A program made the translations under genes and the position numbers. 64,000 nucleotides of DNA from Streptomyces sp. V1I1 (GTDB taxonomy: Bacteria > Actinomycetota > Actinomycetes > Streptomycetales > Streptomycetaceae), in assembly GCF_030817355.1 (NCBI RefSeq), contig NZ_JAUSZH010000001.1, positions 8,159,001-8,223,000 of the forward strand, in the 5' to 3' direction. Under the pieces are notes generated by a model. The model was not told the origin of the DNA and ran no database searches. It saw nothing but the letters and a program-made list of their open reading frames with translations. Position 1 is the stretch's first letter. Every line of letters starts with the position of its first letter. Below are positions 34,858 through 42,888 of this stretch, in pieces.

Positions 34858-35304
34858 TCACTCCGGCCCTTGGACACGAGCGCAGCGGTCGAATCTCCTA
34901 TTTGAGCGCTGACAACAATTCCGGCGCCCTGCTCGCAGGCGTGACAGGCATGGGCGTCAGTGCGCCGGTCCTGCACAAGCTCATCGGCCTCTGAGCAGGC
35001 AGCTGCACTCCAGGCATCAACCCGGGACCCCCGCGACTAATTCAAGTCACGACCCTGTTGTGTGACTGAATCCAGTGCAATGCTGTGACGGCGGTGATCC
35101 TCCAGCCCCCGGGCGGAGGCCCCACCACCACCCCTGGCCCCGCCTGTGTGCTGTCACTGGGCGGGGCCGCGCCCGTCCCTCCCGGCCTCCCCACGGGAGG
35201 GCCGACGGCTGCGCACTGGCCGAGTGGCAGATCCGGTACTGCGGACATATGTTCGGCGACGAGCGGCGGATTCTCGTATCTGTCATGCACCGAGAGGCAC
35301 TGCT
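34858..35304. other. Intergenic region before the PRC-barrel gene
   Basis: About 450 bases without a convincing gene. It contains a short sequence (35185-35215, core CCCTCCCGGCCTCCCCACGG) that recurs inverted near 52220-52250. Confidence 0.4.
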
Positions 35305-35655
35305 GTGAGCGAAGACATCTGGGGCTATCGACCGACTGCGGGATATCAGCAGGGGATCGACCTCGTCGGTTACAGGGTCGAAGCCAGCGACGGCCACATC
35401 GGCAAGATCGACAAGCATTCCGAAGACGTCGGCTCCTCCCACCTGGTCGTCGACACCGGAGTCTGGATCTTCGGCAAACGCGTACTGCTGCCCGCCGGCG
35501 TTATCGAGCGCATCGACACGGCCGCAGAAACGGTCTACGTCAACCGGACCAAAGACCAGATCAAAGACGCTCCCGAATTCGACGAGGCCAAGTACGCCGG
35601 CGAGCCCACCTACCTGGAGCAGTTCGGCCGCTACTACGGCCAGCCGCACATGTAG
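35305..35655 (+). CDS. PRC-barrel domain protein
   Basis: A 116-residue protein with one PRC-barrel (DLVGYRVEASDGHIGKIDKH, then SSHLVVDTGVWIFGKRVLLP, ERID). The tail ends YLEQFGRYYGQPHM. Small PRC-barrel proteins are common in actinobacteria and may bind RNA or other proteins; some are stress-induced. GTG 35305 is chosen because gagaggc lies upstream and the family starts here. Its CBS-pair neighbour (converging) is also a stress-type protein. Confidence 0.85.
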   Translation: MSEDIWGYRPTAGYQQGIDLVGYRVEASDGHIGKIDKHSEDVGSSHLVVDTGVWIFGKRVLLPAGVIERIDTAAETVYVNRTKDQIKDAPEFDEAKYAGEPTYLEQFGRYYGQPHM

Positions 35656-35760
35656 CAGGAGCGAACTCCGGTGCAGGGCACTCCATCCGCAGGAGGGAGT
35701 CCCCCTGCATCCCGTGCTACCGAGGCGCCTCGCCCGCCCCTCTCGCGCACACGGGGCCGA

Positions 35761-36177
35761 TCAGTCGGTGGACAACGCCTGGAGGAGATCACCGACCTTC
35801 GGGTCCGGCAGGGCACGGGCGACGTCGGCCTGGGCGACCATGCCGACCAGAATGTGCCCGTCGATGACGGGCAGACGCCGGACCTTGTGCTCACTCATGG
35901 TGCGCAGGATCTCCTCGGCATCATCGTCGGCGCCGATGGTGACCGCCTCGCCCTGGGCGAGGTCACCGGCCTTCACCTCGGCAGGGTCCTTGCCCGCGCC
36001 CAAGACCTTCACCACAATGTCGCGGTCGGTGAGCATGCCCTTGAGCCTCTCGTCCGTGCCGCAGATCGGCAGCGCACCCACCCCCATCTCGGTCATCTTC
36101 TTCGCGGCCTCAAGCACCGTCTCCTGGGCGCCGATGCACTCGGCGCCCGCCGTCATGATCTCTCGGGCGGTCGTCAT
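35761..36177 (-). CDS. CBS-domain pair protein
   Basis: A 138-residue protein composed of two CBS motifs forming one Bateman module (TTAREIMTAGAECIGAQETV, MTEMGVGALPICG, LTDRDIVVKVLGAGKD; then IGADDDAEEILRTMSEHKVR, RLPVIDGHILVGMVAQADVA). Resembles mycobacterial hypoxic-response protein 1 and its Streptomyces relatives. CBS pairs bind adenine nucleotides. ATG 36177 (MTTAREIM) is the family start; gaggag is not obvious, but aggagtgc precedes it. Confidence 0.9.
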   Translation of the reverse strand: MTTAREIMTAGAECIGAQETVLEAAKKMTEMGVGALPICGTDERLKGMLTDRDIVVKVLGAGKDPAEVKAGDLAQGEAVTIGADDDAEEILRTMSEHKVRRLPVIDGHILVGMVAQADVARALPDPKVGDLLQALSTD

Positions 36178-36354
36178 CCGGCAGCACTCCTTCTTCCACA
36201 CCTACGGGTGCGGGCCACGCCGCTGAAGCGGACAAGCCCCTGGAACCCCATGGGTGCCCCGCACCAGCGCCCCCTAACGGCATCGCCCAGTCGTCCACCC
36301 GGCGGCGCTCACTCGACTGGGCGGATAGCTGACCGCGAACTTGGCCGCCCATCT

Positions 36355-36865
36355 TCAGTATTCTCGGGGCTTCCAGGCGCGGATCTCCAGGCCCACGATG
36401 ACAGCGTCCGTCGAGACGTCCGGTGGCGGTGAGCCATGTGTGTACTGCGGCGGCGACGTCCCCGCCGGCGGCGTCGACCATGGCTTTGAACTGGACGCCG
36501 TCGAAGCCTTCCTCGCCCGAGCCGGGACCGCCGACGTTCTGACCGTAGGAGCGTTCCTCGGTGCTGTCGGGCCGCTTGACGACATTGCGCCGCACGCCGG
36601 GGGAGTCGGCCAGACGGCCGGCATCGTGCTTGAACGCCTTCTTCTTGGCCCGTACCGTAAAGGCAACCCGCCCGCCGTAGCGGGCCGCGTCTTCCACCAC
36701 CGGATACAGCCGGGACGCTCCGGAAGCGATGTGCTGCTTCCCCGCCCGGGCCAGGGACGAAGTCCACTCCTTGTGCCGCTCGGCCAGCAGTTCGTCGGTG
36801 AGCCTCGCCGCCTCGTTGCGCTGGACCCGTCGACCGCGGCCGGTCGCACGCCTGGCTTTGTTCAC
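36355..36865 (-). pseudogene. Decayed copy of the 46998-47786 HTH gene, HTH part deleted
   Basis: The minus-strand frame HKEWTSSLARAGKQHIASGA through FKHDAGRLADSPGVRRNVVK to VGLEIRAWKPREY is nearly identical to the C-terminal part of the gene at 46998-47786. The N-terminal VQRNEAARLTDELLAE is joined directly to RHKEW: an in-frame deletion of ~110 residues removes the helix-turn-helix. A one-base shift precedes the last 15 residues. Confidence 0.85.
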
Positions 36866-37169
36866 GGGTAACGACAGCGGTTGTTCATGGGTTTGGGAGG
36901 CACCCCGATCCACGGTCGGGTGGTGTTCACGAGTTTTGACAGCACTGCCGTTCTTGCCAGGGGAGCGTCGGGATGCCCTTGGTGAAAGGTGCTGGTCATG
37001 CCGTGTCTCTGGTGTTTGCCGGAGTAGAAGGGCTGGGCGGTGGCGATACGGTCGATGGGGTGGGCGGTGGCGGTGGCGGTCCGGACGCTGAATCCGGCTG
37101 CGCGCTGGGTGTAGGTGCGGCCGTTGTTGGAAACCGCTCGTTGTCAGACCCACGCGCCACGCTTGGTCT

Positions 37170-38291
37170 ATGCGAACACTCTTCAGCGGCGAAGTGCATG
37201 TGGGCTACGGTCAGCTCTACGTCTGCAGCGACGAAAGCCACTACCTCGAAAACTCCTTCGCCGGGCAGCGGACCGGGCTTTGCGGTGGGGCGGTGCCCGG
37301 CCATCTCTTTCTTCTGACTGGAATGCACACCGGCTGCGTCCCGATCACCGTTGAGCTGCACGAGACGGAGCCGTCCGTGGACGCCGACGTCTGGGAGGAC
37401 ATCGTGGAGGTGTCGTTCCGGCCCGTATCGGACGAGGTTGTGCTCGCCGAGTGGGGAGGCGGCTTGTATCCGCTTCCTCTCTCCGAGATCTCGTACCGGG
37501 TCCGGTACTACTGCCAGGGCATGGACGAGGCGCACAACGCCGTACGCGACGTGGGTGAGCCCGTGGTGGATGAGTATCTGCTGCGATTCTGGCCGAGCCC
37601 GCCGGCCCCGGACTGTGTGGTCAAGGAGACCAGCCAAGCCGCCGCCTATTGGCACGAGTTCGCGCGGGAGCAGCCCCCCGGCCCCACTCCCGAGGAGCAA
37701 GCCGAGGCCGAGCGCCAGGCCCGCGAGGGGAAGGAACACGCTGAGCTGCAACAGGAGATGGACGCGTGGGGCGGGCGCCTGCCCAGCGACCGGTTGCGGG
37801 ATGTCCGGGACAAACTCCGGAGGTTCAAGGGCTATCCGAAGGGACTCGTGGGCCTTGATGCCGCACGCGTGCACGCGATCGACGCCACAGGTCCCGATGA
37901 TCAGCGCGCGCTCGCCCGCTGGGCAGCGCACCGAGCCTGTGCGGCAGCAGGGCTCAGCGAAATCAACTGGGTAGCGCGCGGCCTGGCGGAGCTCGACCGG
38001 GGTGAGCCCTTCTCGCCGCCGCTGGACGACTCGCGACGGTTGCGGGACGCCGCGTTGTCCGACGCACGCGTTCCAAGGTCGCACGACGGAACCCCCGGCT
38101 TGCCCCAGGCCGCCGCCTTCGCCGCTCTTTTCGATGCTGCCGCTCCCGACCCCCTCAAGGCGGCGCTTGACGCCCTCCTCGCCGCGGCGGTCACCCATGA
38201 CACCGACTGCTTCCACCTCTTCGCGGAGGTCCGCCGCACCTTCCCAGCGACAGCCATCGAGGTGAAGGCGGAGAGGATCGACCGCCAGTAG
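37170..38291 (+). CDS. Uncharacterised Streptomyces protein
   Basis: A 373-residue soluble protein. Residues 1-150 (MRTLFSGEVHVGYGQLYVCS, PGHLFLLTGMHTGCVPITVE) look like a beta-sandwich domain I have seen in many Streptomyces hypothetical proteins. A charged stretch (TPEEQAEAERQAREGKEH) links to a helical C-terminal half. No catalytic motif is visible. The gene separates two fragments that are contiguous in the operon copy at 47-48.3 kb, so it (with its flanks) was inserted into, or joined with, that duplicate. ATG 37170 lacks a clear ribosome site. Confidence 0.65.
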   Translation: MRTLFSGEVHVGYGQLYVCSDESHYLENSFAGQRTGLCGGAVPGHLFLLTGMHTGCVPITVELHETEPSVDADVWEDIVEVSFRPVSDEVVLAEWGGGLYPLPLSEISYRVRYYCQGMDEAHNAVRDVGEPVVDEYLLRFWPSPPAPDCVVKETSQAAAYWHEFAREQPPGPTPEEQAEAERQAREGKEHAELQQEMDAWGGRLPSDRLRDVRDKLRRFKGYPKGLVGLDAARVHAIDATGPDDQRALARWAAHRACAAAGLSEINWVARGLAELDRGEPFSPPLDDSRRLRDAALSDARVPRSHDGTPGLPQAAAFAALFDAAAPDPLKAALDALLAAAVTHDTDCFHLFAEVRRTFPATAIEVKAERIDRQ

Positions 38292-38479
38292 CGGCACCAC
38301 GCGCTGACCGCCCATATCGCGCCCCGAGCGCAGCACCGTGCTCGGCTGGCCAGCTCAGACTGAGGATGGACAACGCTCACTGACGGCAGTGCCGTCATTT
38401 CCCGTGAACATCTGCGAGCGCGCTGATCGCTAACTGCTGTTGAAACTCGTCGACAAACGCTGCTGCTGAACGTGAACGA

Positions 38480-38975
38480 AGCCACACGCCTTCTGCGCGG
38501 CGTCATGCGGCTACCTCCCGATCTTCGCCCTCTGCGCAGTCGAGTACGTCGTGGTGTCGTCGTCGAACTGGTCGTCACCCGAGGCGCCGCAGTCGTGGCA
38601 GTGCCATTCGGCGCTCCAGGTGACGTCGCCCTCGCGGCCGCAGTCGTGATCCGAGGAGGCGGTGTCCTCGTCGTCCCACTGCGCTTCGCCGGACGCGCCG
38701 CATGCCGCGTGCTCCCACGTCCCGCCCCATGCCACCTCTGCGCTCACAGCTCGTCCGCCTCCAGGGCCTGCCTGCCGAGGTCCTGAAGGACGTAGAACTC
38801 CTCATCGGTGGTGGGGGTGGTCTGCTCCCAGGCCATGGCGCCCTTCAGGAGGTAGTCGCCGGGCTCACCCCGGTACGGCCAGTCGGGACGGACCGAGCTG
38901 TAAATGGCGTCGGTCCGGAAGGCGAGGATCGCCCCGGCCGGCAGGTGCAGCGCACCGGCTTACCCGTCTCCGGGT
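38480..38975 (-). pseudogene. Decayed copy of 47765-48270 (small acidic gene plus 3' end of the 742-aa gene)
   Basis: It reproduces the 83-residue acidic protein (here 78 residues, 38511-38747, MSAEVAWGGTWEHAACGASG) with a changed C-terminus, and the last ~70 residues of the large gene (AGAILAFRTDAIYSSVRPDW to EFYVLQDLGRQALEADEL). Similarity stops near 38970 inside the large gene. The acidic ORF is still open. Confidence 0.85.
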
Positions 38976-39017
38976 CAACAGTCCCGGAGCGATCCAACCA
39001 CCTCGAAGATCATTTCG

Positions 39018-39884
39018 TTAGCAGTTCTTAGAGTCCCGTCGGCAGTAGGACCACAGTCCTGCCGCGGTGATGAGGGATGTCCAGAGCACGAACACCGTTG
39101 TCGCGATCGGCGTGGACAGATGGGAGCCGACGAGCGCTTGGGCGAATGACTGGTCTTCGCCGGAATAGGCGGTGACATCGGTGAGCATCGCCCGACCCGC
39201 AGCGAACGGCAGCCAGTCATTCACACCGTCCAGGCCCGGCAGGTAGCCGAGCAGGGCGCCTGCGATGCGCTCGCCGAGCAGCGGCCACAGGACCAGGAGC
39301 AGGACGGCGAGGACACGGCTGCGCAGCAGGGCAACGACGGCCAGGCACAGCAGCGCCCAGCAGCCCATCCACCCGGTGAAGCGTGCAGATGGAGCGAGGA
39401 CTTCTCCCCAGGCCGGCTGTCGGTTGCCGGTTGCGCCCAGCATCACGGCGCACGAGAGGGTGCCGAGCAGCGCGCTGGTGGCGGCGACGCCTGCTCCGAC
39501 GAGGAGGCCCACGGCGCACTTGGCTGCGTAGGCAGTGGCGCGTCCATTTACTGCAAGCCAGGTCGTCCGGGCGGCGCCGGCTACCAGATCGGTGGAGACC
39601 GGACCGGTGCCCAGGACCAGGACGAAGAAGCACAGGGCGGGGATCTGCGTCGCCAGGGGGGTCCAGGCGATCGCGTCCGCCACTACCGCAGAGCTGACCA
39701 CATGTTGCTTGTCGGCGTCCAGGAGCACGGTAATGCCCGTCAGCATGCTCAGGGCTGCGACCACGCCGAGGAGGATCCATGTCGAGCGCAATGCGGTCAG
39801 GTGCCGCCACTCATAGCGGCATGCCCGGCCAAATGCGTCGGCGGGTGCGACGGCTCGCGGGGCCGTCATCGCGGCAGATGTCAC
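39018..39884 (-). CDS. ABC transporter permease (ABC-2 type)
   Basis: A 288-residue membrane protein with six hydrophobic segments, e.g. WILLGVVAALSMLTGITVLL, IPALCFFVLVLGTGPVSTDL, ALLCLAVVALLRSRVLAVLL, TTVFVLWTSLITAAGLWSYC. The ABC-2 topology and size match permeases that work with a single ATPase for peptide or antibiotic export and self-protection. Its GTG start overlaps the ATPase stop by four bases (GTGA), so they are translationally coupled. Together they are the probable exporter or immunity pump for the secreted cationic protein encoded upstream. Confidence 0.85.
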   Translation of the reverse strand: MTSAAMTAPRAVAPADAFGRACRYEWRHLTALRSTWILLGVVAALSMLTGITVLLDADKQHVVSSAVVADAIAWTPLATQIPALCFFVLVLGTGPVSTDLVAGAARTTWLAVNGRATAYAAKCAVGLLVGAGVAATSALLGTLSCAVMLGATGNRQPAWGEVLAPSARFTGWMGCWALLCLAVVALLRSRVLAVLLLVLWPLLGERIAGALLGYLPGLDGVNDWLPFAAGRAMLTDVTAYSGEDQSFAQALVGSHLSTPIATTVFVLWTSLITAAGLWSYCRRDSKNC

Positions 39885-40891
39885 GAGATCTTGAACTCCT
39901 CTTCCGCAATGCCCAGGTAGAAGTCCTCGAGTGAGGGTGCTTCCTCACATAGCCCGTACAACGGCACGCAGGCCTTGAGTGCGAGGGTGCCGATCTGTAC
40001 GCGGTCCAGGCCTGTGACGGTGGCCTCTTGTCCGGTGGCGGGTGTGAGGCGTCCGCCAAGTTCGGCAACAAGGCGGGCCAGGGTCGGCAGGTCCGGTGCC
40101 TCCAGCCTCACAGCCCGAATGCCGGCGGCGCGTTCCAGCAGTTCCGTCATGGGGGCCGCTGCGACGACGCGGCCGCGGGTGAGCACGATGACACGGTCGG
40201 CGAGTTGCTCCATCTCGCCCAGGAGATGGCTCGACACCAGGACGGCTCGGCCCTGGTCTGCCTGCGCTCGGAGGAAGTGCCGCAGCCAGCGTATGGAATG
40301 GGGATCCAGTCCGTTCGCGGGCTCATCCAGGATGAGCACGGGCGGGTCGCCCAGCAGCGCCTGCGCGATGCCGACGCGCTGCGCCATGCCGAGCGACAGT
40401 TCGGTCAGTCGAAGCCGGGCGGCCTCGCCCAGTCCGACCGTGTCCAGGAGTTCGTCGACCCGTTTGTCTGCTACTGCGGATCCGGCCGCCACCATGCGCA
40501 GATGGGCGCGTACGCGGTGCTGGGGATGGCCTGCTACGCCGCCCAGTACCGCGCCGACCACTGTTCCGGGAGCGCCCCAGGCATGTAGCGGCCGACCGAG
40601 GAAGCGGGTCTGGCCTTCTCCTCGCAGCAGGCCCAGCAACAGCTGGATGGTTGTGGTCTTGCCTGCGCCGTTAGCTCCGACGAAGCCGGTCACGTCACCG
40701 GCGCGCAACTCGAGGGAGACGTTGTCCAGGACCCGCTTGGAGCCGAAGGAGTGGGCCAGATCCCGGGCTTCGACGAGTACGTCGCCTTTGTTCACAACAG
40801 GGCGCCGTTCAGCAGTGGGCGGGACGCCGGGTTGCTGGGCGGCCCTATCGGTGAGCATTTCGTCTGACGTACTCGGATAGCTTTGATTCAT
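39881..40891 (-). CDS. ABC transporter ATP-binding protein
   Basis: A 336-residue ATPase: Walker A GANGAGKTTTIQLLLG, signature LSLGMAQRVGIAQAL, Walker B PPVLILDEPANGLDP, H-loop LVSSHLLGEMEQL. The ~100-residue C-terminal extension (AVRLEAPDLPTLARLVAELG) is typical of the BcrA/NatA group, which protects against or exports peptide antibiotics. ATG 40891 is preferred because the structured leader ends ten bases upstream; an internal ATG at 40858 is also possible. It is the first gene of a two-gene operon with the permease. Confidence 0.9.
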   Translation of the reverse strand: MNQSYPSTSDEMLTDRAAQQPGVPPTAERRPVVNKGDVLVEARDLAHSFGSKRVLDNVSLELRAGDVTGFVGANGAGKTTTIQLLLGLLRGEGQTRFLGRPLHAWGAPGTVVGAVLGGVAGHPQHRVRAHLRMVAAGSAVADKRVDELLDTVGLGEAARLRLTELSLGMAQRVGIAQALLGDPPVLILDEPANGLDPHSIRWLRHFLRAQADQGRAVLVSSHLLGEMEQLADRVIVLTRGRVVAAAPMTELLERAAGIRAVRLEAPDLPTLARLVAELGGRLTPATGQEATVTGLDRVQIGTLALKACVPLYGLCEEAPSLEDFYLGIAEEEFKIS

Positions 40892-40992
40892 GTAGGGTTC
40901 TCTTGCGTTATCGCAAGGGGGAGGAAGTCTTCGGGGTCACCTGAACAGGCGTGGAAACCGAAGGTGCCGCACGGACTTCTTCCCCCGATTAC
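40892..40992 (-). promoter_or_regulatory. Conserved structured leader, copy 1 (before the ABC operon)
   Basis: About 90 bases (40902-40991) that recur at 41862-41955 with roughly four of five positions identical. On the transcript an outer stem forms between 40974-40986 and 40917-40929 (12 of 13 positions complementary) and an inner stem near 40937-40942 and 40962-40968. A last hairpin CTTGCG-TTAT-CGCAAG (40902-40917 on the plus strand) overlaps the AAGAGAA ribosome site of the ATPase gene. Confidence 0.6.
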
Positions 40993-41032
40993 CTTCTCCT
41001 GACCTTCGGCGTGAAATGCGCGGGTCATGTGT

Positions 41033-41308
41033 CTATTCCCCCACAAGGGCAATCAACTGCCAGGCCAGCACGGCGTGAACCAAAACGCACATCCCCCATG
41101 CGGCATTGCCTCGCGTCCCGTTCCGCAGCACGGTTGTCCATCCGGCGGCGATGAGTAGCGCGGACACCGTCCAAAGGATCCAGGACAGGGCAAGCCACAG
41201 TGTGGACGGCTCGGTGAGCAGTCTGACAAGCGCCAGTGGAGCCAGCACCACCAGCGGCAAGGCCCAAGTGCCTTCGGTCGCGGTGCGGGTGGTCTTGGTG
41301 TCAGTCAT
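41033..41308 (-). CDS. Small membrane protein, three predicted TM segments
   Basis: A 91-residue protein: short hydrophilic start (MTDTKTTRTATEGTWA) then LPLVVLAPLALVRLLTEPST, LWLALSWILWTVSALLIAAG and AAWGMCVLVHAVLAWQLIAL. No family recognised. It lies between the secreted-protein gene and the ABC operon on the same strand, a position where bacteriocin clusters often carry an immunity protein. ATG 41308 has acggag nine bases upstream. Confidence 0.65.
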   Translation of the reverse strand: MTDTKTTRTATEGTWALPLVVLAPLALVRLLTEPSTLWLALSWILWTVSALLIAAGWTTVLRNGTRGNAAWGMCVLVHAVLAWQLIALVGE

Positions 41309-41345
41309 TCGGAACGCTCCGTGTCGCATGTCTTCAAGGCACCGA

Positions 41346-41383
41346 GTGTTGGCTGGGGCCGCCCGGGCGGCCCCTGCCAACAC
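41346..41383 (-). terminator. Long hairpin downstream of the peptide gene
   Basis: An almost perfect palindrome, GTGTTGGC..GGGGCCGCC with its inverse, one T-T mismatch. It lies between the secreted-protein gene and the small membrane gene. Confidence 0.65.
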
Positions 41384-41393
41384 CACTCAGGCA

Positions 41394-41418
41394 GGGGGCC
41401 GCGTGCACTGCGGCCCCC
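41394..41418 (-). terminator. Terminator hairpin of the secreted-protein gene
   Basis: GGGGGCCGC (41394-41402), loop GTGCACT, GCGGCCCCC (41410-41418), ten bases past the stop. Two successive hairpins separate the peptide gene from the downstream genes. Confidence 0.75.
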
Positions 41419-41427
41419 GAGCCGTCA

Positions 41428-41853
41428 TCAGTGGAGGGCGTTATAGATGTCCAGGAGCGTCAGGCCGGGAGTGATGGCCCTCAGCGGGGCCTTCTGCCAC
41501 CAGGACAGTTCGTCGTACCACTTCTTGAAGGTGCTGAACTTGCCGCCGATGGCCCTGGCGAAGCCGCCCACCTTGCTGAAGGCAGCCCTGATGGCGCTCC
41601 ACTTGCTGGCGGCTGCGAGCTCGCCACTGGCGATCTTGTTCATCTCGGTCCGCTCGGCGGCCGAGAGGTTCGCCGCCAGCGGGCTCGAAAGCAGGGTGCG
41701 TGCGGCCTGCTGAGCCTCGGTCTGCTGTGTGGCCGAAACCGCCTGAGGTGCAGCGGCCGGGGCCTGGGAGGCCTGGGCCAGGCCAGCAGTTCCGCCGAGG
41801 GCGATGGCGGCGACGGCCGAAACGGCCGCCATACGCAGAGTGTTGCGATTCAC
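41428..41853 (-). CDS. Secreted protein with cationic Trp-rich C-terminus, bacteriocin-like
   Basis: A 141-residue preprotein. The signal peptide is clear (NRNTLRMAAVSAVAAIALGG, then TAGLAQA-SQ near residue 29). The next ~55 residues are Ala/Gln-rich. The last 58 residues start KWSAIRAAFSKVGGFARAIG and contain four Trp, nine Lys/Arg and three acidic residues (SWWQKAPLRAIT near the end): a strongly amphipathic cationic helix set, like leaderless aureocin A53/lacticin Q-type peptides but with no recognised homology. GTG 41853 has AAGGGA six bases upstream, and this site lies inside a hairpin of the leader. An ABC exporter of the bacteriocin-immunity type and a small membrane protein follow. Function is inferred, not shown. 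Confidence 0.6.
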   Translation of the reverse strand: MNRNTLRMAAVSAVAAIALGGTAGLAQASQAPAAAPQAVSATQQTEAQQAARTLLSSPLAANLSAAERTEMNKIASGELAAASKWSAIRAAFSKVGGFARAIGGKFSTFKKWYDELSWWQKAPLRAITPGLTLLDIYNALH

Positions 41854-41955
41854 TTAATTCCCTTGCGTCGTCGCAAGGGGGAGGAAGCCCTTGTGGGCCA
41901 CCTGGACAGGCGTGGAAAACCGACAGGTCCCCCCGGACTTCATTCCCCCGATTAC
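41854..41955 (-). promoter_or_regulatory. Conserved structured leader, copy 2 (before the secreted-protein gene)
   Basis: Copy of the leader at 40892-40992. Outer stem: 41935-41949 with 41877-41890 (GGGGGA and GAAG blocks, one bulge). Inner stem: ACCTG/CAGGT. Terminal hairpin: eight pairs, 41860-41867 with 41872-41879, loop TCGT, whose one arm contains the ribosome site of the secreted-protein gene. Confidence 0.6.
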
Positions 41956-42633
41956 TGTGTCGCGCCCTCGTGGTCAAGGAGGGCGACTCGGCACCTGTTG
42001 TTCTGGGCGCCGGGCACAGGTGCACTTTACCTGTGAATCGATCACTTGGCTACTGCCGAATCGGCCCGGGGCGGGCGGAGTTGGCGTGATGCTCGCTTGG
42101 GTCTGCAGTTTTATTGTCTGGTGAGAGGTTCCCCGTAAGTCCTGTTGGAGCCCCCATTCGGCATCGCGACGCTGAAGCCGTTGCGCAACTCACACAGAAG
42201 AACAGAAAGAACGTCAACAATGCCTCACAGGTGACCTATCTCGACAACCTGGACACGCATGTCGTCGAGATGCATTCAGACCATAAGGAAGCGCATTCCG
42301 TCCCCGGTACCCTGCGAGCCGAACGGGCGGCAGCGGCAGCGAGCCTCGGCCCCTCGGTGGCTGAGTGCCCGCCAGCAGGCGACATTGCGGCAACGCCACC
42401 CAGCGACGCCCTCAGGGTCCACTTCGAGCTCGAAGGCGAGGGGGGCCTCCGTCCAGGTGGGTGTCACCGGCTTCTTTGCAGTCCGGGCAGGGACGCGAGG
42501 GGATGGTGGTGCGCTCGGAACGGCGGTACAGCCGCTGGGTGGTGGTCTCCATGCGTTGACGGTGACACGAGATGGACGGTTTATCTGAGGTGGTATCCCC
42601 GCCGCCGCCTCGCAGGGCGCTCGTCCTTGCGGG
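41956..42633. other. Gene-poor stretch with a broken Cys-containing ORF
   Basis: On the minus strand, METTTQRLYRRSERTTIPSR with PCPDCKEAG starts at 42552 and continues in another frame as a segment with CRNVACW, suggesting a frameshifted zinc-ribbon-like protein (about 42276-42552). No gene can be named. Confidence 0.35.
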
Positions 42634-42792
42634 TTACGAGGTCATTTGGATGGCGTTGAGGGCTCTCATTCGCTCGGGGCTGAGGCGGGCGCGCCGCCGG
42701 TGCTGATTGTTGATCCAGGCGCCGAGTCGGTAGCCATCACGATCGACGAACTTCTGCGGGACTTGGAGGTTGCCGCGCTCGGCGAGGTAGGC
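42634..42792 (-). pseudogene. Helicase-associated (HA) repeat remnant
   Basis: AYLAERGNLQVPQKFVDRDG, YRLGAWINNQHRRRARLSPE, RMRALNAI is one HA repeat with its conserved GxWxxxQ and LSPERxxxL elements. It is not part of the helicase at 19.5-21.9 kb, so another HA-repeat gene once lay here. Confidence 0.7.
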
Positions 42793-42871
42793 GCTCGCTG
42801 CGTCAGGCCGGCCTGACGCAGCGAGCGACAGCGCGGCCCCGCCCATGTGGCGGGGCCGCGCTGTCGCTCGC
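42793..42871. terminator. Two overlapping giant palindromes
   Basis: 42793-42826 is a 34-base perfect palindrome. 42821-42871 is a second inverted repeat with a 23-bp perfect stem and 5-base loop. They share GCGAGC (42821-42826), so only one can form at a time. They lie just beyond the stop of the lipoprotein gene at 42889 and probably act as its terminator. Confidence 0.75.
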
Positions 42872-42888
42872 GTCTACAAGCGGGCCGG

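Noticed and set aside
36869..37169. Small minus-strand frame MTSTFHQGHPDAPLARTAVL near 37000
   Set aside because: No ribosome site, no similarity, and biased composition; treated as non-coding between the two duplicate fragments.
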